From: Capillidium heterosporum
Lineage: Eukaryota; Entomophthoromycota; Entomophthoromycetes; Entomophthorales; Capillidiaceae
Length of the DNA: 64,000 nt
Reading direction: 5' to 3'
Assembly: GCA_016630905.1 (NCBI GenBank)
Contig: WBMQ01000001.1
Location: forward strand, 2,046,001 to 2,110,000
The notes under the pieces are model-generated. The model was not told where the DNA came from and ran no database searches. It saw nothing but the letters and a program-made list of their open reading frames with translations. A program made the translations under genes and the position numbers. Below are positions 39,401 through 51,150 of this stretch, piece by piece; position 1 is the stretch's first letter, and each line of letters starts with the position of its first letter.

Positions 39401-40028
39401 CTCCAGCGTCGATAAATTGGAAATCGACGACCCAAATCACAACGCCGAAGTGCAAGAGTTCCTGGACTTGGAATTCAAGATCCAACTCAAGCTCATCGGC
39501 CTAGGTGAGCTACTCACCAACACCGTCCATGAACCTCGCTTAAAAGGTCCCTTCCCCCACGCTACGTATCGCAAGATCTTGAACTCATGCCAAATTGTCT
39601 TGGATAAATTCCTAAGCATGCGTGAAGTCCTCACCAAAGAGGAGTGGCGTACACGAGTTGTCCACGACTTTGCTTTACCTCTTAATAAGTACAAAACCGA
39701 ACTAGCGGGCTCTATCATCCTCTACTTTTACCTACTAGCTTCAGTTCTACATTTGAAGTCACCACTGCCACCCTATCTCCCACCAGCTTCCCAAGCGCGA
39801 CGCAGGTTAATTAAAGCGCTGCGAGAGTTGCCGGCCGTCCGTTCAAGGGTAATCTACCAGGATGATGATGACCACCATATTGTCTATTACGCCTTCGTCG
39901 TCGTTTTAGATGATATCATCTCTGAATTGGATACTTTAGGCTTGCACTTTAAGTCGCTGTACGGGTCGATGGACGATGTAGCTTTTATCAATTTGCTCAA
40001 GGGGCAGTTGAATGATAGTCAGGTTTAA
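36431..40028 (+). CDS. FUSC/ArAE-type fungal membrane protein (Bre4-like)
   Basis: Large (about 1,150 residues) fungal membrane protein of the Bre4/aromatic-acid-exporter-like family. Four exons with introns near 36859-36900, 37357-37393 and 37572-37634; the last needs the acceptor CTGTAG, after a GCTAAC branch, to keep frame. The N-terminus is a polar, serine-rich cytosolic region. A first set of TM helices follows (IYGLAVGSLSLVNMSLWNMIG region), then a long central soluble/coiled region (DUF2421/ArAE_2-like, FVFSLEEFASELMLTISAIDDM). A second TM block reads WRVGWTLITINLTMSPTVGATNIYGVYRLSGTVVGSLIAYVVYS and is the FUSC motif. Members affect brefeldin A sensitivity in fission yeast. The transported substrate is unknown. 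Confidence 0.85.
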
Positions 40029-42358
40029 TCTTAGATGCTGATTATTTTGTTTTGATGTAGTAAATACGTTTTATATAGCCCTATACCGTTTTTAATGTAG
40101 TGATTTGATTTTACTATGTATAATATATCTATTATCTTTAATAGATAGTATAATTTTTTCTTTTTACATTGAGGTATAAAGAATTGAACCTGATTTCCTT
40201 TACTATACTTTCGAATCAATATAAAAAGTTTTGCCAAGTATTAATATTGCATACATCCTATATATCCTTTATCCTAAACTTCATATAGATCTCCTTGAAA
40301 GCCAACTATACTACTCTAATCATTTAGTTATCCCAGCAATAGAATCGTTTGAAGCATTATCTTCATACAATTTAGGATTTAACCTAAAATTAATGTCTTT
40401 CAAAAGATGCTACATCCGGCTTTCATTTTAACTACTTACTAAAACGATATAGAATACTATTCTGTCAAGGTATATTTTGTAGTTTGAACCTAAGGTTGCT
40501 TTTACCAAAGCCATTTCTATTTCGATCCAATTGATATCAATACTTTATCTAGCCTAATACACCTTTAAGCTCAATCCGTTTTGGTCTACTTGGTTTAACT
40601 GACAACCTCTTGGCCCCCATCTGGAAGCCTGATTGGCCTTCTATCTTCTATCATCTGGTAAGAACCAGAGTAGCTGGCTTGATATTAATTGGTTTACCTT
40701 TGAGTTGAGATTGAAATATAAAGTATAACCTGATATGCAAACATTGAAACTTCATATTACACTTCTAAGCACATTAGTATTAAGCCTTCCCTGAAGTATA
40801 TATGCTTCTATTTCTACTAAGTATACCTTTTCAACTTATAATCATTGCTTTTTCAAACATGTTGTATATACTCATATTTAGTAGAAATTCAAGTATTCTT
40901 TTTTGTAATCTTCACTTTGGATTCGCTTTTTATTTTCACTTTTTTAAAGCTTTATCGACATGTTGATTTGAGTTAAACTTTCATCTTATCAATTAATTTT
41001 AGATCGCTTTTATCTCAGCTTAAATTCCCTTGCCATTTCCACCAATATCTAAAAGCTAGCAGCTTGATGTAAAATAGCTGCAGTATTGGAAATCCAACTA
41101 TTGATTCTTATCTTTAAAATATGCTTAAAGTATGTCAAAGTCAATACTATCCAAAAACTGCACACGCATGTATTTGTCGCTTTATGGATACCTATTAGTG
41201 TATTTTATACATCACAACTAAATGCTAAGCAGATATTCGAAACTACAACAAAAGTTATATATACTCAGATAAAAATATTTAGATAACTTTTGTCTTATTA
41301 TTTAGTAATATTATTTATATTTCGACCTATTCCTTCTATATGGATATATACCGTATCAGATAAATGCCCAAAGCTTTATCTACATCAAACAGCCTTGACC
41401 CAACTTTTAAAAAATATGAATAATCAAACTGCCATTTTAATATCTCTACCTTCTTTCTACAGAAACTCCGAATATGACATCCTTAAAAAATATCATATAG
41501 CTCCCCTATCCCAGTGGGTTTCCACCTATTTTGACCTCGACCCATCTGCACAGTTTCTTCTATCTCACCATTTACATCAAAGACGTATGGGTTCAAAAGC
41601 AAGCTCGTCCCAACGTTGAGATCCAAATGCATGCTCTGAGATTTACCTGATAAGGAGGCTTCGAAATTGAAATCGTAGCAAATTTTGGAGCTACCTGTTG
41701 AAATATTCTTATTTAGAAAATCAGGCTGATATTGAGGTATAGAAACAATGCTTCCATTCGATTCAACCAGCTATCGAACTTTTGATGATATAGAATACCG
41801 GATATATTAGCTATAATATATAAATAAAATAGGTCTCCTACAATAACAATATATACTGCTATTTAAACATGTCATTGACTAAGGTATACTTTGCACATAC
41901 ATTGGAACTTTATAAGAATTTATACTTGGTTGATTTGATATAGGCTTATACTATTGGAAATTTTAATATATTAGAGATTTAGTTCTGAGCCATTCAATAA
42001 ACTTAACATATAAAAACTTTTTCACATATAATAAATTGATAAATATAGATGTATATTAGCTAATAATGCCATTATTTGAATTTTGCAATTATATATTTCC
42101 TTAAATACTTTAACTTTTCTTTTAAAATTTACAAGGTTAGCCACATATAAATTTTCAACCATTGATCAAGCATATATTCGATCTCTGTTTACTGCGAAAG
42201 GTCTATATTAAATGAAATGGAACCCGGAAATCCGACAACGCCTCAGCCCCTCCTCATCACCGTAATGAAAGAGATACTCCAAGACCAATTATAGCAAGTA
42301 GTACATATTTCTATTAACAAACTGTTACCTTTGACAACCTTTTACCTCATCCTTCTAT
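40029..42358. other. 2.3-kb gene-poor AT-rich region
   Basis: No convincing gene. Short frames on both strands are low-complexity; one of 109 codons (41290-41619) has no recognised family. A TTCAATTC-like T-loop near 40180 was considered as a tRNA and rejected. Confidence 0.5.
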
Positions 42359-43470
42359 GTGCTGCAATGCTTAGAATATGTTTTTGGCATCCTGAAAGAG
42401 TGTCGCATTTATACTCAGAAATTTAGGTTTATGGTTTTCAAGTACAATAAGTTTATCAGAGCATCAGGTTTTAGATTTAGGAATAGTGGTGCTTTTTTCA
42501 AACCCTATAGTTACCTATCGGTTTATTCCAATGCTATAGATGGTGAACTTAAGTTTAGAGAGCTAAAAAGATATTCTAATCAATTTTATCAGCTGTTTGT
42601 GTTGAATTTGAGTCTTGGAGGTAGTATCAATTTCGACTTGCAACCTATAGTACCGAACTTGGTACATCTAAGGAAGCTGAGCCTATGTTTTTCACATAGG
42701 CCCACTGCTTGTGACTTTTCTTCCATAATAAAGACTTCCTATATAGTCCCTTTGGAGCACTTTGTCTGTAATATCAGCTTTTTTGAAATGATAAACAAAA
42801 ACTTGCCCAGCTTACAAAGCCTATTTTGTGGGCCTACCTCTTATGCAGCCTTACTTTTGATTCCCAAAGTCCAAAACCTAATCCTCTATGTTACAAATAG
42901 CCTTTCAGAAAAACTTTCCAGGTAGCTACTCAATCCCAAAGTTTGACCTTACACCAAGCGTCTAAATCTGTGTTACGTCTACTCTTCTTCAGACATCTAC
43001 TATGTGCTTACAATCATCTAGTCAAACCTAGTGCGTATTTCGCTTCTACTCGCATCTATATTTAAAGAGTTGATAGACACGATAGTTTTTATCATTTAGA
43101 CAATATATAAGCATCTCTACTCAGCACAATCAGTCTATGCTTGAGCTTATCTTTGATCAATTTATCAGCTTGAAAGTACTTTGACTGTATAGAAACCTCA
43201 ATCTCAGTTACTTTGGCTTCAAATTTCAGCACAACTTGAAGGAATTTAATGTTGACCATTTGGAAGAGTTATCGATGAATTTTCTCATGTTCTTTAGTCA
43301 GCTACATCGTTGTAGGTATCTGAGCCTTTGTTTTTCATGATAAAGCCGATGTAGATACCCTCATCAATTCTCAAGTTGGAGATATCTCGTTTTCTAGCTT
43401 GACTTCTTTATAGTTGTTTTATAAATACAAAGTGTTGGAGTCTTGATTTCGGAAACTTTTACTTATGAAA
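42359..43470 (+). pseudogene. decayed F-box/LRR (RNI-like) protein relic
   Basis: The first 566 bp encode a 188-residue open frame with leucine-rich spacing (NLVHLRKLSLCFSH, VCNISFFEMINKNLPSLQSL). Past its stop the same kind of sequence continues in pieces with internal stops: ISLKVL and LYRNLNLSYFGFKFQHNLKEFNVDHLEELSMNF-like segments near 43150-43330. The pattern is that of a long LRR protein losing its frame. It shares the FFE.IN.N.P.L..L core with the minus-strand relic near 53 kb. F-box/LRR proteins are large families in some early-diverging fungi. The function is presumably lost. Confidence 0.5.
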
Positions 43471-46238
43471 ACTGATGTAAGTAGAGAAGTTAGTTATAAG
43501 GATCTGTAGTTTTTTTTATTAGACGATGCTATTAACTACAATATGCCTTTCTATTTAGCTGTACAATGGTGAGTTTGTCTTACATTTCAAAATAATCCTT
43601 AAATCCGTTTATATATTTATCTGATTTAATGTATATGAGATAATCAGTTTAAACTTGGATAGAATTAAGAATAGATAGAAATATATATACAAGTAGGCTA
43701 TAGCTAATATGTACTTCAGTAATCAAAATCTACCTAGAAATAAACTTCATATCACTTTCACCTAATTTATATGGTCCAAGTGTTTGTGAGAATAATTTAA
43801 ATGAGATGAAGGGAGTATTGAAATTACTTAATAGCATCAATACTATCTTCATTTCTCTAACATAATTTCAATTTATTTTACTTGTTATATTTACATCATA
43901 TGATATATCAAACAAATATCAGGTAGAAGCTGAAGTTGGAGGTAACTGTACTAGACTTTGATTTTTTGCTGCTAGTTAAAATAAATGCGATATAGAGATA
44001 TATGAAAATGGATTATATAGCTCTTATAGCATTCGGGTAGATTTCTAGTATGCAGTTATACTGACTTTATATATACATCTCATTTTGAAACATACAATCT
44101 TTGACTCATAATAGCTGCTTACTATACTTGAATCTATATCCTTTAACTTTGACGCAGCACCCTACAAGTCTACATAATTGAATTGTCGATTCAGCATCCT
44201 CACCTTCCCTCACTTTGATTCCAAGTCCAGTGTCTCTATAATTTTAACAGATCCCCTATCCCACCTCCCTGTTTCATCGAATTTAAGCTTTCAACCTGAT
44301 TCACTTATAAAAACTGTCAATAAGGAAGCTGTTAAAGGTAAAGGGAAAGGTAAAGATAAAGGGGTAGTTCAGCGTTATCAACTTGAACTTCAATAAAGGC
44401 CTCAAATAAAACTTAAAAGTGGTATCATGATCAAGCCAAGGATCCAGCTACTAGCCTTTAAATTCACTCTAGCCTGCCCTTTAAAATTTGTAAAATATGC
44501 CATTACACCATAACGGGAAGTCCAAGTAGGTGGCAGGTGATGAGTCGTCAGGTTTAAGAATGATTGGGAAGTGGATAGAATATATATTTTGGGGTGTCTA
44601 GAAAGTTGGAAAAGGGATATTTTCGCCTTGGATCCACCTTTCATTTAGTTAGAGTAGCTTAGTCAAGCACCTCTAAAAATTAAACTATGGAAAGAACCAA
44701 AGTTTTGAATCCATTACTAACTGTATTTGAAATGTATACAGGCACTTACATTGGAAAGCCAGCATATAGTCTGAACTTCTACATATAGTTGCAAGTAAAC
44801 ATTCGTTTACTATAAATACTGATTAAAAATTCAAATAGATGTAATTTCCGAGATCTAAGATTTGGAATTATATGAATGCAAAACCAGTACTGCACTATAT
44901 TATCGTGACTATTCACATTCGGTGGAATAGGTTATTTTACGTCAAAGACTTTGATCCTGTTTACAACTCCATCTGCAGCGCATCCACAGTCCAGAAGCTG
45001 GATCGGTATTAGTAGTGGGGCTGCAGCACTAAATATAACTTTATGCCGAGCCTTGCCGGTTCCAAAATACCATTATCCAAATTCAAACCCACCAAAGTTC
45101 TACAGTGTAAAGGAGTCGTAGATTTAAACTCATGAGGGCCACCTGCTCCTTCCCTTCCCTTATGTCTTAGTTCCAAGTCCAAGTTCTACAATTGTGAATA
45201 CGCGTCTAAATATATACCTTTCCAATTGTCTAAAAATAATCTGCAAAAAACCTTGTTTTCTCGCTATAAAATCCATCTTTTATCGCCTTTTAGTACAAAA
45301 TACCATACTACTAAAGTTAGGAATATGACACTTGATACAGCTAATCCCTCTATAATATATTGGTTTATTACTGAAATTTCTAAATCGCTCCATCTTTCTT
45401 GACGAATGACTTGATCTATAGGTTATACCGCCCTGCCTTTTAGCTCTACTGCTTGCAAAAGCTTGGGCATAATAAAGTAGACCCAAAGGGTAGATAAGGT
45501 TGAGGTCATTTGGATGGTGATGTGTCTGATGGAGAACAGCATACTACCAAAGGCGGGAACGACCTAGCACCCTTTTGGCTACTGCAAATTTCAGTTATCG
45601 TGAAACGTGACCAATGTATGGCTTTATTTACTAAGCCCTTGCCATCGCATCCACTTTTCATGGGTAAAAAGTCGGCAAGCCTACAAAGTATGCCTTTGTA
45701 AAGCCATAAAATTGGAATTTCAATAGGAATTGCAATCCAGATTTTACTTCTATCCGTCATTTGACACATAAGGTGATGGCACCTGTCAACTGACTCGGAA
45801 CTTCATTATGTTGGAAATTGGAAAGTTGGAATTTATATTGGAAAGGGTGAGCTTGCTTCATAATTCTGCCAGCATGCAGGTGATTGGATCGGTTTTATAA
45901 ATTTTGGAAAGTTTGGTTATAGTTACGGAAATATTGTATAAAATCGAATGTCGCGCCTACTTTGCTCAATCCTAAACTGTGAGTAATAGAAACTGTAAGC
46001 CATCAATTAATTGGAAGATGCCTTTTCAACTTGCAAATCCATCGGATGACCCAAATCACAACCTTTGCACTCAAAGGATTTGGGTTTGGGATTCATCCCT
46101 TAAATTATAACCACTTCTACAACCTATACTTTGAAGTGGGAGAGCCTAACTTAGCCCTTGGAGCGAAGTTTCCTTTTATATCCATCCAAAGTTACTACAT
46201 CCCAACCTATTCAAACTAAATCCTTTCAACCCACCAAC
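43471..46238. other. 2.8-kb gene-poor region
   Basis: AT-rich. A 72-codon frame at 44178-44396 ends in a lysine/glycine repeat (KGKGKGKDKG) with no recognised family. A 63-codon frame at 45510-45701 contains TKPLP, a fragment reminiscent of Copia RNase H ends, but nothing else supports an element. Confidence 0.45.
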
Positions 46239-46246
46239 TATAAAAG
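46239..46246 (+). promoter_or_regulatory. TATA box of the UNC93-like transporter
   Basis: TATAAAAG at about 92-99 bp upstream of the transporter ATG, followed by a pyrimidine-rich leader. Together with the biased codon use of the gene it suggests a strong promoter. Motif and spacing only. Confidence 0.5.
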
Positions 46247-46337
46247 CATCCACTTTCTCACTTCAACTCCAACTAATCCTTTCCTCAACTTCAAGAACTT
46301 TTACTACTTTCTACAAGCGACTGAAGTTCAACTACAA

Positions 46338-47688
46338 ATGATAAAGTATAACTCCGCCTACTTCCAGATCATCCTGGTCGGGTTGATCTGTTTCTGTTGC
46401 CCCGGTATGTTCAACGTACAGAACTCCATTGGTGCCGGTGGTCTAGTCTCGGACGACAACGTATCCAAGAACGCTAACGCCGCCCTCAACTCTTTGTTCG
46501 CCATCTTTGGTATCCTGGGTGGTGGTATTGTCAACATCGTCGGCACCAAGTGGTCCATGGCCATCTCCGGTTTAACTTATGCCTTTTATGCCTCCTCCTT
46601 CCTAATCTACAACGCTACCGGTGCCGGTGGTGTCGTCATCTTCGCCGGTGCCTTGCTCGGTATCGGTGCTGGTATTTTGTGGTCGGCCCAAGGAGCCATC
46701 ATGATGTCCTACGCCACCGAATCGACTAAGGGCAAGTACATCTCCACCTTCTGGATTGTTTTCAACTTGGGATCGGTCTTGGGATCGATTCTGCCTTTCG
46801 GTATCAACTTCAGCAACAAGGAGACCAAGTTGGATCCCAACACCTTCATTGCCTTCATCGTCATCATGGCTATCGGTTGCGGTATCGCTTTGTTCCTCGC
46901 TCCTCAGGAGAATGTCATCAAGGATGATGGCTCCAGGGTCATTACCACCAAGTTCGAGAACATCTTGTCCGAGTTCATTGGTGTAGGTAAGGTCTTCACT
47001 GAGTGGAAGATGTTGGCTCTCATTCCCTTGTTCGTTGCCTCCAACTGGTTCTACACTTATCAGTTCGACTTCTTCAACGGTGTCGTCTTCAACATCCGTA
47101 CCCGTCCCTTCAACAACATCTGGTACTGGGCCATGCAGATGGTCGGATCTCTTGGTATCGGTAAGCTCCTTGACAAAGAGTCCTTGTCCCGTTCCAAGCG
47201 TGGTACCTACGCCTTGATCCTGTTGACCGTCCTGTTCACCGTCGTCTGGGGTGGAGGTTTGGCTTTCCAGCTGACTTACTCCAAGGAACACAACCCCTAC
47301 GTCAACAAGGAGGCCGGATTACTCGGTATCGATTTCACTGAATCTTCCCGTTACGCCGGTCTCCTTCATCTTGTACATGTTCTACGGTCTTTTGGATGCT
47401 ATGCTCCAGACTTTGGCCTACTGGGTTATGGGTTCCATGTCCAACGATGCCTCTGTCCTCACCCGTTACGCCGGTTTCTACAAGGGTATCCAGTCCGCCG
47501 GTGCTGCCGTTGTCTGGGGTATTGCCGCTTTGGATATCTCTTACCTCGCCCACCTTATCATCTGCTGGGCTCTCTTGGAGGCCTCCGTTCCTTTCACCTT
47601 CCTTGTTATCCGTTCCATCCCCGATTACGGTGATGAGGGCGAGAACCAGGTTACTAACCAGGATATCGATCTCGCTACCAAGGCTTAG
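46338..47688 (+). CDS. UNC93-like MFS transporter, one frame break
   Basis: Major facilitator superfamily member of the fungal UNC93-like group. It begins MIKYNSAYFQIILVGLICFCCPGMFNVQNSIGAGG, a family signature, and has about 11-12 hydrophobic segments. Intronless, with strongly C-biased codons like eIF5A. The frame is intact up to YAG at about 47360, then one base too many (around 47361) shifts it. The conserved coding resumes in the next frame as SFILYMFYGLLDAMLQTLAYWVMGSMSND to DIDLATKA and a stop at 47688. The unshifted frame instead gives an arginine/proline-rich run, clearly out of frame. Restored, the protein would be about 449 residues. Substrate unknown; fungal homologues are thought to move ions or small solutes. 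Sequencing error or a recent mutation are both possible. Confidence 0.85.
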
Positions 47689-48872
47689 ATTGTTTTGAGC
47701 TTTGTCATTTGCTAGCATTCTGGTCCAACTATTAATCTCGGTACTGATAGTTCTGTCTAGGGCCTCAGTATCTCATTATCCTAACCGCAAGTCAATAATA
47801 ATTTTTTGAATTCTGATTTTTCTACGTCTCTAACTTAGTTTTTCCTTATCGCTTTTTCAACCAAGAATTCTTTGCACTAACATCTATTAGCCTGGGTTCC
47901 CTCTAGATTGCGTTCATATATTTCAGCTGGGTTCCCTCTATCGGGTAGTTCCCGCCCTCCAAATTTTGGCGATTGGTCCAGTTTCAGAACACCAGTAAGT
48001 TTTTGCTTTTCTTGTTTTTGCTTGTTGGGTCCTTATTCCGGTTTATATTTTATTTCCATTTCCCCATATACTTTCTAAATTTAGAACGTACGATTTATTA
48101 ATAAATTCTTTGAGGTGGCAGCTCCACCTGCTCTCCCTGTTCTTGTTCTTTTTTGAAATTGGATAACTTTGCTTTAGCTTCAGTTGATGGTTTCCCGAAT
48201 AAACCGGTTTCTTGTTCCCATACATTTCAAGAGCCCATTCCCAATATATATTTTTCAGTTATATTGCTTTAACTTTGGTGGAAAGGAGCTAATAATTTAC
48301 TCTAGGGTTTAAATAGCATATACAATTGTGTAGGATTTTTCTATCATATGGAAGTTATTAAAATTTTGGGATATCTTTTTCCTTTCATGTTTAATCCATT
48401 CGCTAACAAATGTTTCTTTTCAACAATAGTACTTGATAGCTATATTCCATTACTGGTAGTAAATTGTTCACAGCATCGCTATAGATTGGGTCTTTTACTA
48501 CAGAACATTAATAAAGATAGTAAAGTAGCAACCTTTTATATATTAGCTAGCTAATATAATGTCTATTTTTATTGAGCCTAGGCTTATCGAAAGAGGCTTC
48601 AAAAAGTTGAGTTTGGAAAGTCATGAATGCCTTCTAGTTTAGAAGATAAGTAGCATGTATATGGAATACAATGCAGTATTTGTTACTTTATCAGCTACTA
48701 GCTGTTCTGGAAGCTGCCAAGCATACAATCTATTATCTTTCAAATTCATCTTTTTCCGATAGCATCGTGGGAAATTTTGAATGGTTGAGGTGAAATTTCG
48801 AATCTCAATAAATTGATTGCATCACATAATTCCTTATAAGCTACAAAGCAACCCAAGCTCTCTATCTCAAGC
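47689..48872. other. intergenic, nothing recognised
   Basis: Downstream of the transporter, pyrimidine-rich at first then AT-rich. Short open frames at 48348-48554 and elsewhere show no family. Confidence 0.55.
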
Positions 48873-49598
48873 ATGGACAAAGAACTACCAACCTACAAAG
48901 TTTTACTCACCGGTTTCGAGGTAGCCCATCTAATTTTAAAACATATATTTTATTGCCGATACGATTTGTTTAAACCTACTAACCTATAACATTAGCCATT
49001 TGGAAATCCAAAGCCCAGCTCCAATCCTAGTTGGGTATTAGCATCCCATTTCAACCACATGACTTTACAATCGAAAGCTTGCAATTTAGCTATTGAAAGC
49101 CATGAGTTACCAGTAGAGTATGAACCTTTACCTCAAAAGTTGAAAACATTGATCGATGACAACCACTATGACTACATTGTGCATTTAGGCCAAGGGCACC
49201 AAGACCGTATAGCAGTTGAAACTTTGGCGGTGTCACATGGCTACTACAGACTGGATAATCAACAAAAGGAAGCTTTAAATCAAATGGTGCCTGAATATCT
49301 AAACCCTAGTTTGAAACCTACTATGCTGACTACCAACGTCGACATCAACAAGTTGGTAGAATTGGTTAATAATCAGGTGGCAGTTAAAAAGGATAGTTTG
49401 AAAGTTCAAGTTAGTTACGACCCTGGGAGGTACCTGTGTGAATTTTGTCTCTACTGTTCGTTGGCTGAGATGGAGCTGGGGAAGAAGAAGACGCAGGTAA
49501 TATTTGTGCACATACCTCGACCCGATAAGACCTTCGCCTTGAAATACTTGAAGCAGGTGGTCCAAGAGATTTTAATCAACTTACCTACTGCTTGTTAA
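48873..49598 (+). CDS. Pyroglutamyl-peptidase I
   Basis: Cytosolic cysteine peptidase (family C15) removing N-terminal pyroglutamate. Two exons: 48873-48920 encoding MDKELPTYKVLLTGFE, then from 48996, with a 75-nt intron (CTAAC branch). Total 216 residues, close to the usual 200-215. The N-terminal VLLTGFE/PFGNPKPSSNPSW motif is present. The catalytic triad appears complete: Glu91 in RIAVETLAVSHGYYRLDN, Cys164 in DPGRYLCEFCLYCSL and His188 in VIFVHIPRP. Start at the first ATG, good context. It converges with the FKBP gene. Confidence 0.88.
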
Positions 49599-49960
49599 GT
49601 ACAATAAGTTACTTTTAATGTATGTAGGATGGCAAATTTTTATATCGAAATTTTTGATAGTAGTGCTGATATAATCTACTGATTAAGACTACTATTTAAT
49701 ATATTAGAATAAAAATAAATCTTAACATTGATCACTAAAAGTAGATGTTTGTAATTAACCTTTTAGATATCATTAAGTTACAAAAATAGATAGGTTTATT
49801 AAAAGGTAGCTATGATATCTTAATAGCTGGTGAGGATATTCAATTTATTGAAGTTAAGCTTTTGGCAAAAGGCCAGTTATATTCAAATCTATGTCCCTTC
49901 AAAAATTTTTCAAGCAAGGTATTTACCGGCTTCATTAAACTGTGTTACTTCTCCAATTAG
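49599..49960. other. convergent intergenic
   Basis: AT-rich spacer between two 3' ends. Nothing recognised. Confidence 0.6.
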
Positions 49961-50846
49961 CTAGTAAGCGATCTGTACCAGTTCAATCTAAAATAGCAAA
50001 GTTTAAAAACTGGTATCAAAATACAAAAATATTACTTCAAAAGTAAGAGTGGTGTTGGGCTTGATGTTGGCAGCGGGAAGACCTTTCTTACCATAAGCCC
50101 ACTCCGGCTCGATGACCACTTTACATTTCTCACCCTTGGACATGGTCTTAACAGCTTCCTCCTAAAGTAGGAACCAAAATAAGTAAAAGGGCGAATGTTG
50201 AAAAAAGGGACTTACCCAACCCTTGATAACTTTGTTGGCGCCCAGCTTGAAGGAGAGAGGCTGCTTGAACTTTTTGAAAGTACCGCTACCACAGTTGCTG
50301 TCGAAAATGGTGCCATCGGGTAAGTAGCCGGTATACCAGCAGGACACCGTATCACCGACCTTGGGGATATGTACTTTATCACCCTTCTTCAGCTGAGTTT
50401 TGACGTAACGAATCTGTTCCTATGTAATAAAGAAAGACGAATGTAAATGATAAAATAATTAAATAAAATAGATACCTTAACTTCCACCTTCTTGGGTTTC
50501 TCTTCAGCTTCAACAGGTTCAACAGCTTCCTTAGCTTTGGTTTCAACTTCGATAGGTTCAACTACCTTGTTGGGGTCCTTGAAAGCTGACTTCTCATACA
50601 GTTCCAAGTAGACTTGAACGGCTTTGTCCTTTTTGTGTAGCTTTATCAAATTGGCTAGCTTACCACCCATCGACTTGGACTTCAAAAACTAGAAATTTTG
50701 GTTTAGGTTGGGGCTGGTATGAAAGGAAATAGTACATCGGGATCTCCATTTTCGGAAATGAATTGGAGGAGAGCACGCTTCGATACTGAATCGGTGTGCA
50801 ACTCTTCATCTTTAAATGGCCGTTCGGGTACTAATACGCTGGACAT
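49961..50846 (-). CDS. FKBP25-like peptidyl-prolyl isomerase
   Basis: Five exons, four introns of 45-58 nt, giving about 225 residues, near the 224 of human FKBP3. The N-terminal half resembles the FKBP25 basic tilted-helix-bundle region (ALLQFISENGDPD/FLKSKSMGGKLANLIKLHKKDKAVQVYLELYEKSAF). An acidic linker rich in E, V and K follows (VEPIEVETKAKEAVEPVEAEEKPKKVE). The C-terminal FKBP domain has VGDTVSCWYTGYLPDGTIFDSN, LSFKLGANKVIKGW, MSKGEKCKVVIEPEWAYGKKGLP and TTLTFEIELV. Animal FKBP25 is nuclear and binds nucleic acid and rapamycin; the role in this fungus is unknown. The start MSSVLVPERPFKDEEL is the first ATG of the first exon. Confidence 0.85.
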
Positions 50847-51150
50847 CTTGAGGTGTTTAGGTAAGGAAAGGTGGACAAAAGTTTTTAATTGACAGTTTTA
50901 TGCCTGTAATTGTTGACTGCATGAATGTATTAGAGTGCAAAAGCACATTTGGAATACACTAGAAAATAATCAGGTTTTATTTATGGGTATATTGGCTACT
51001 AAAAAATTACACCCATAAATGAGCACCCATCATAAGTAGTTTCATATCCTATTCCTATTTGGAGGGGTAAAAATTTTTGGTATTTGAACTCCAAGTCAAA
51101 GCTTCGATTCCAATTTTCAAAGCATTATAACCTTCCAACTTGAAAGCAAT
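50847..51150. other. divergent promoter interval
   Basis: 304 bp between the FKBP25-like start and the DUF4272-like start. AT-rich, no motif recognised. Confidence 0.45.

Noticed and set aside
40150-40220. GTTCAATTC-like T-loop suggesting a tRNA on the minus strand
   Set aside because: The T stem has a mismatch and no matching acceptor or anticodon arm could be drawn.
44178-44396. 72-residue frame with a KGKGKGKDKG repeat
   Set aside because: The repeat is a simple purine tract; nothing else supports a gene.
45510-45769. Frame with a TKPLP motif resembling the end of Copia RNase H
   Set aside because: Only five residues match. No reverse transcriptase, integrase or long terminal repeats are nearby, and the other strand is equally open.
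46602-47291. 229-residue acidic frame on the minus strand
   Set aside because: Antisense shadow of the codon-biased transporter gene; long only because of its composition.
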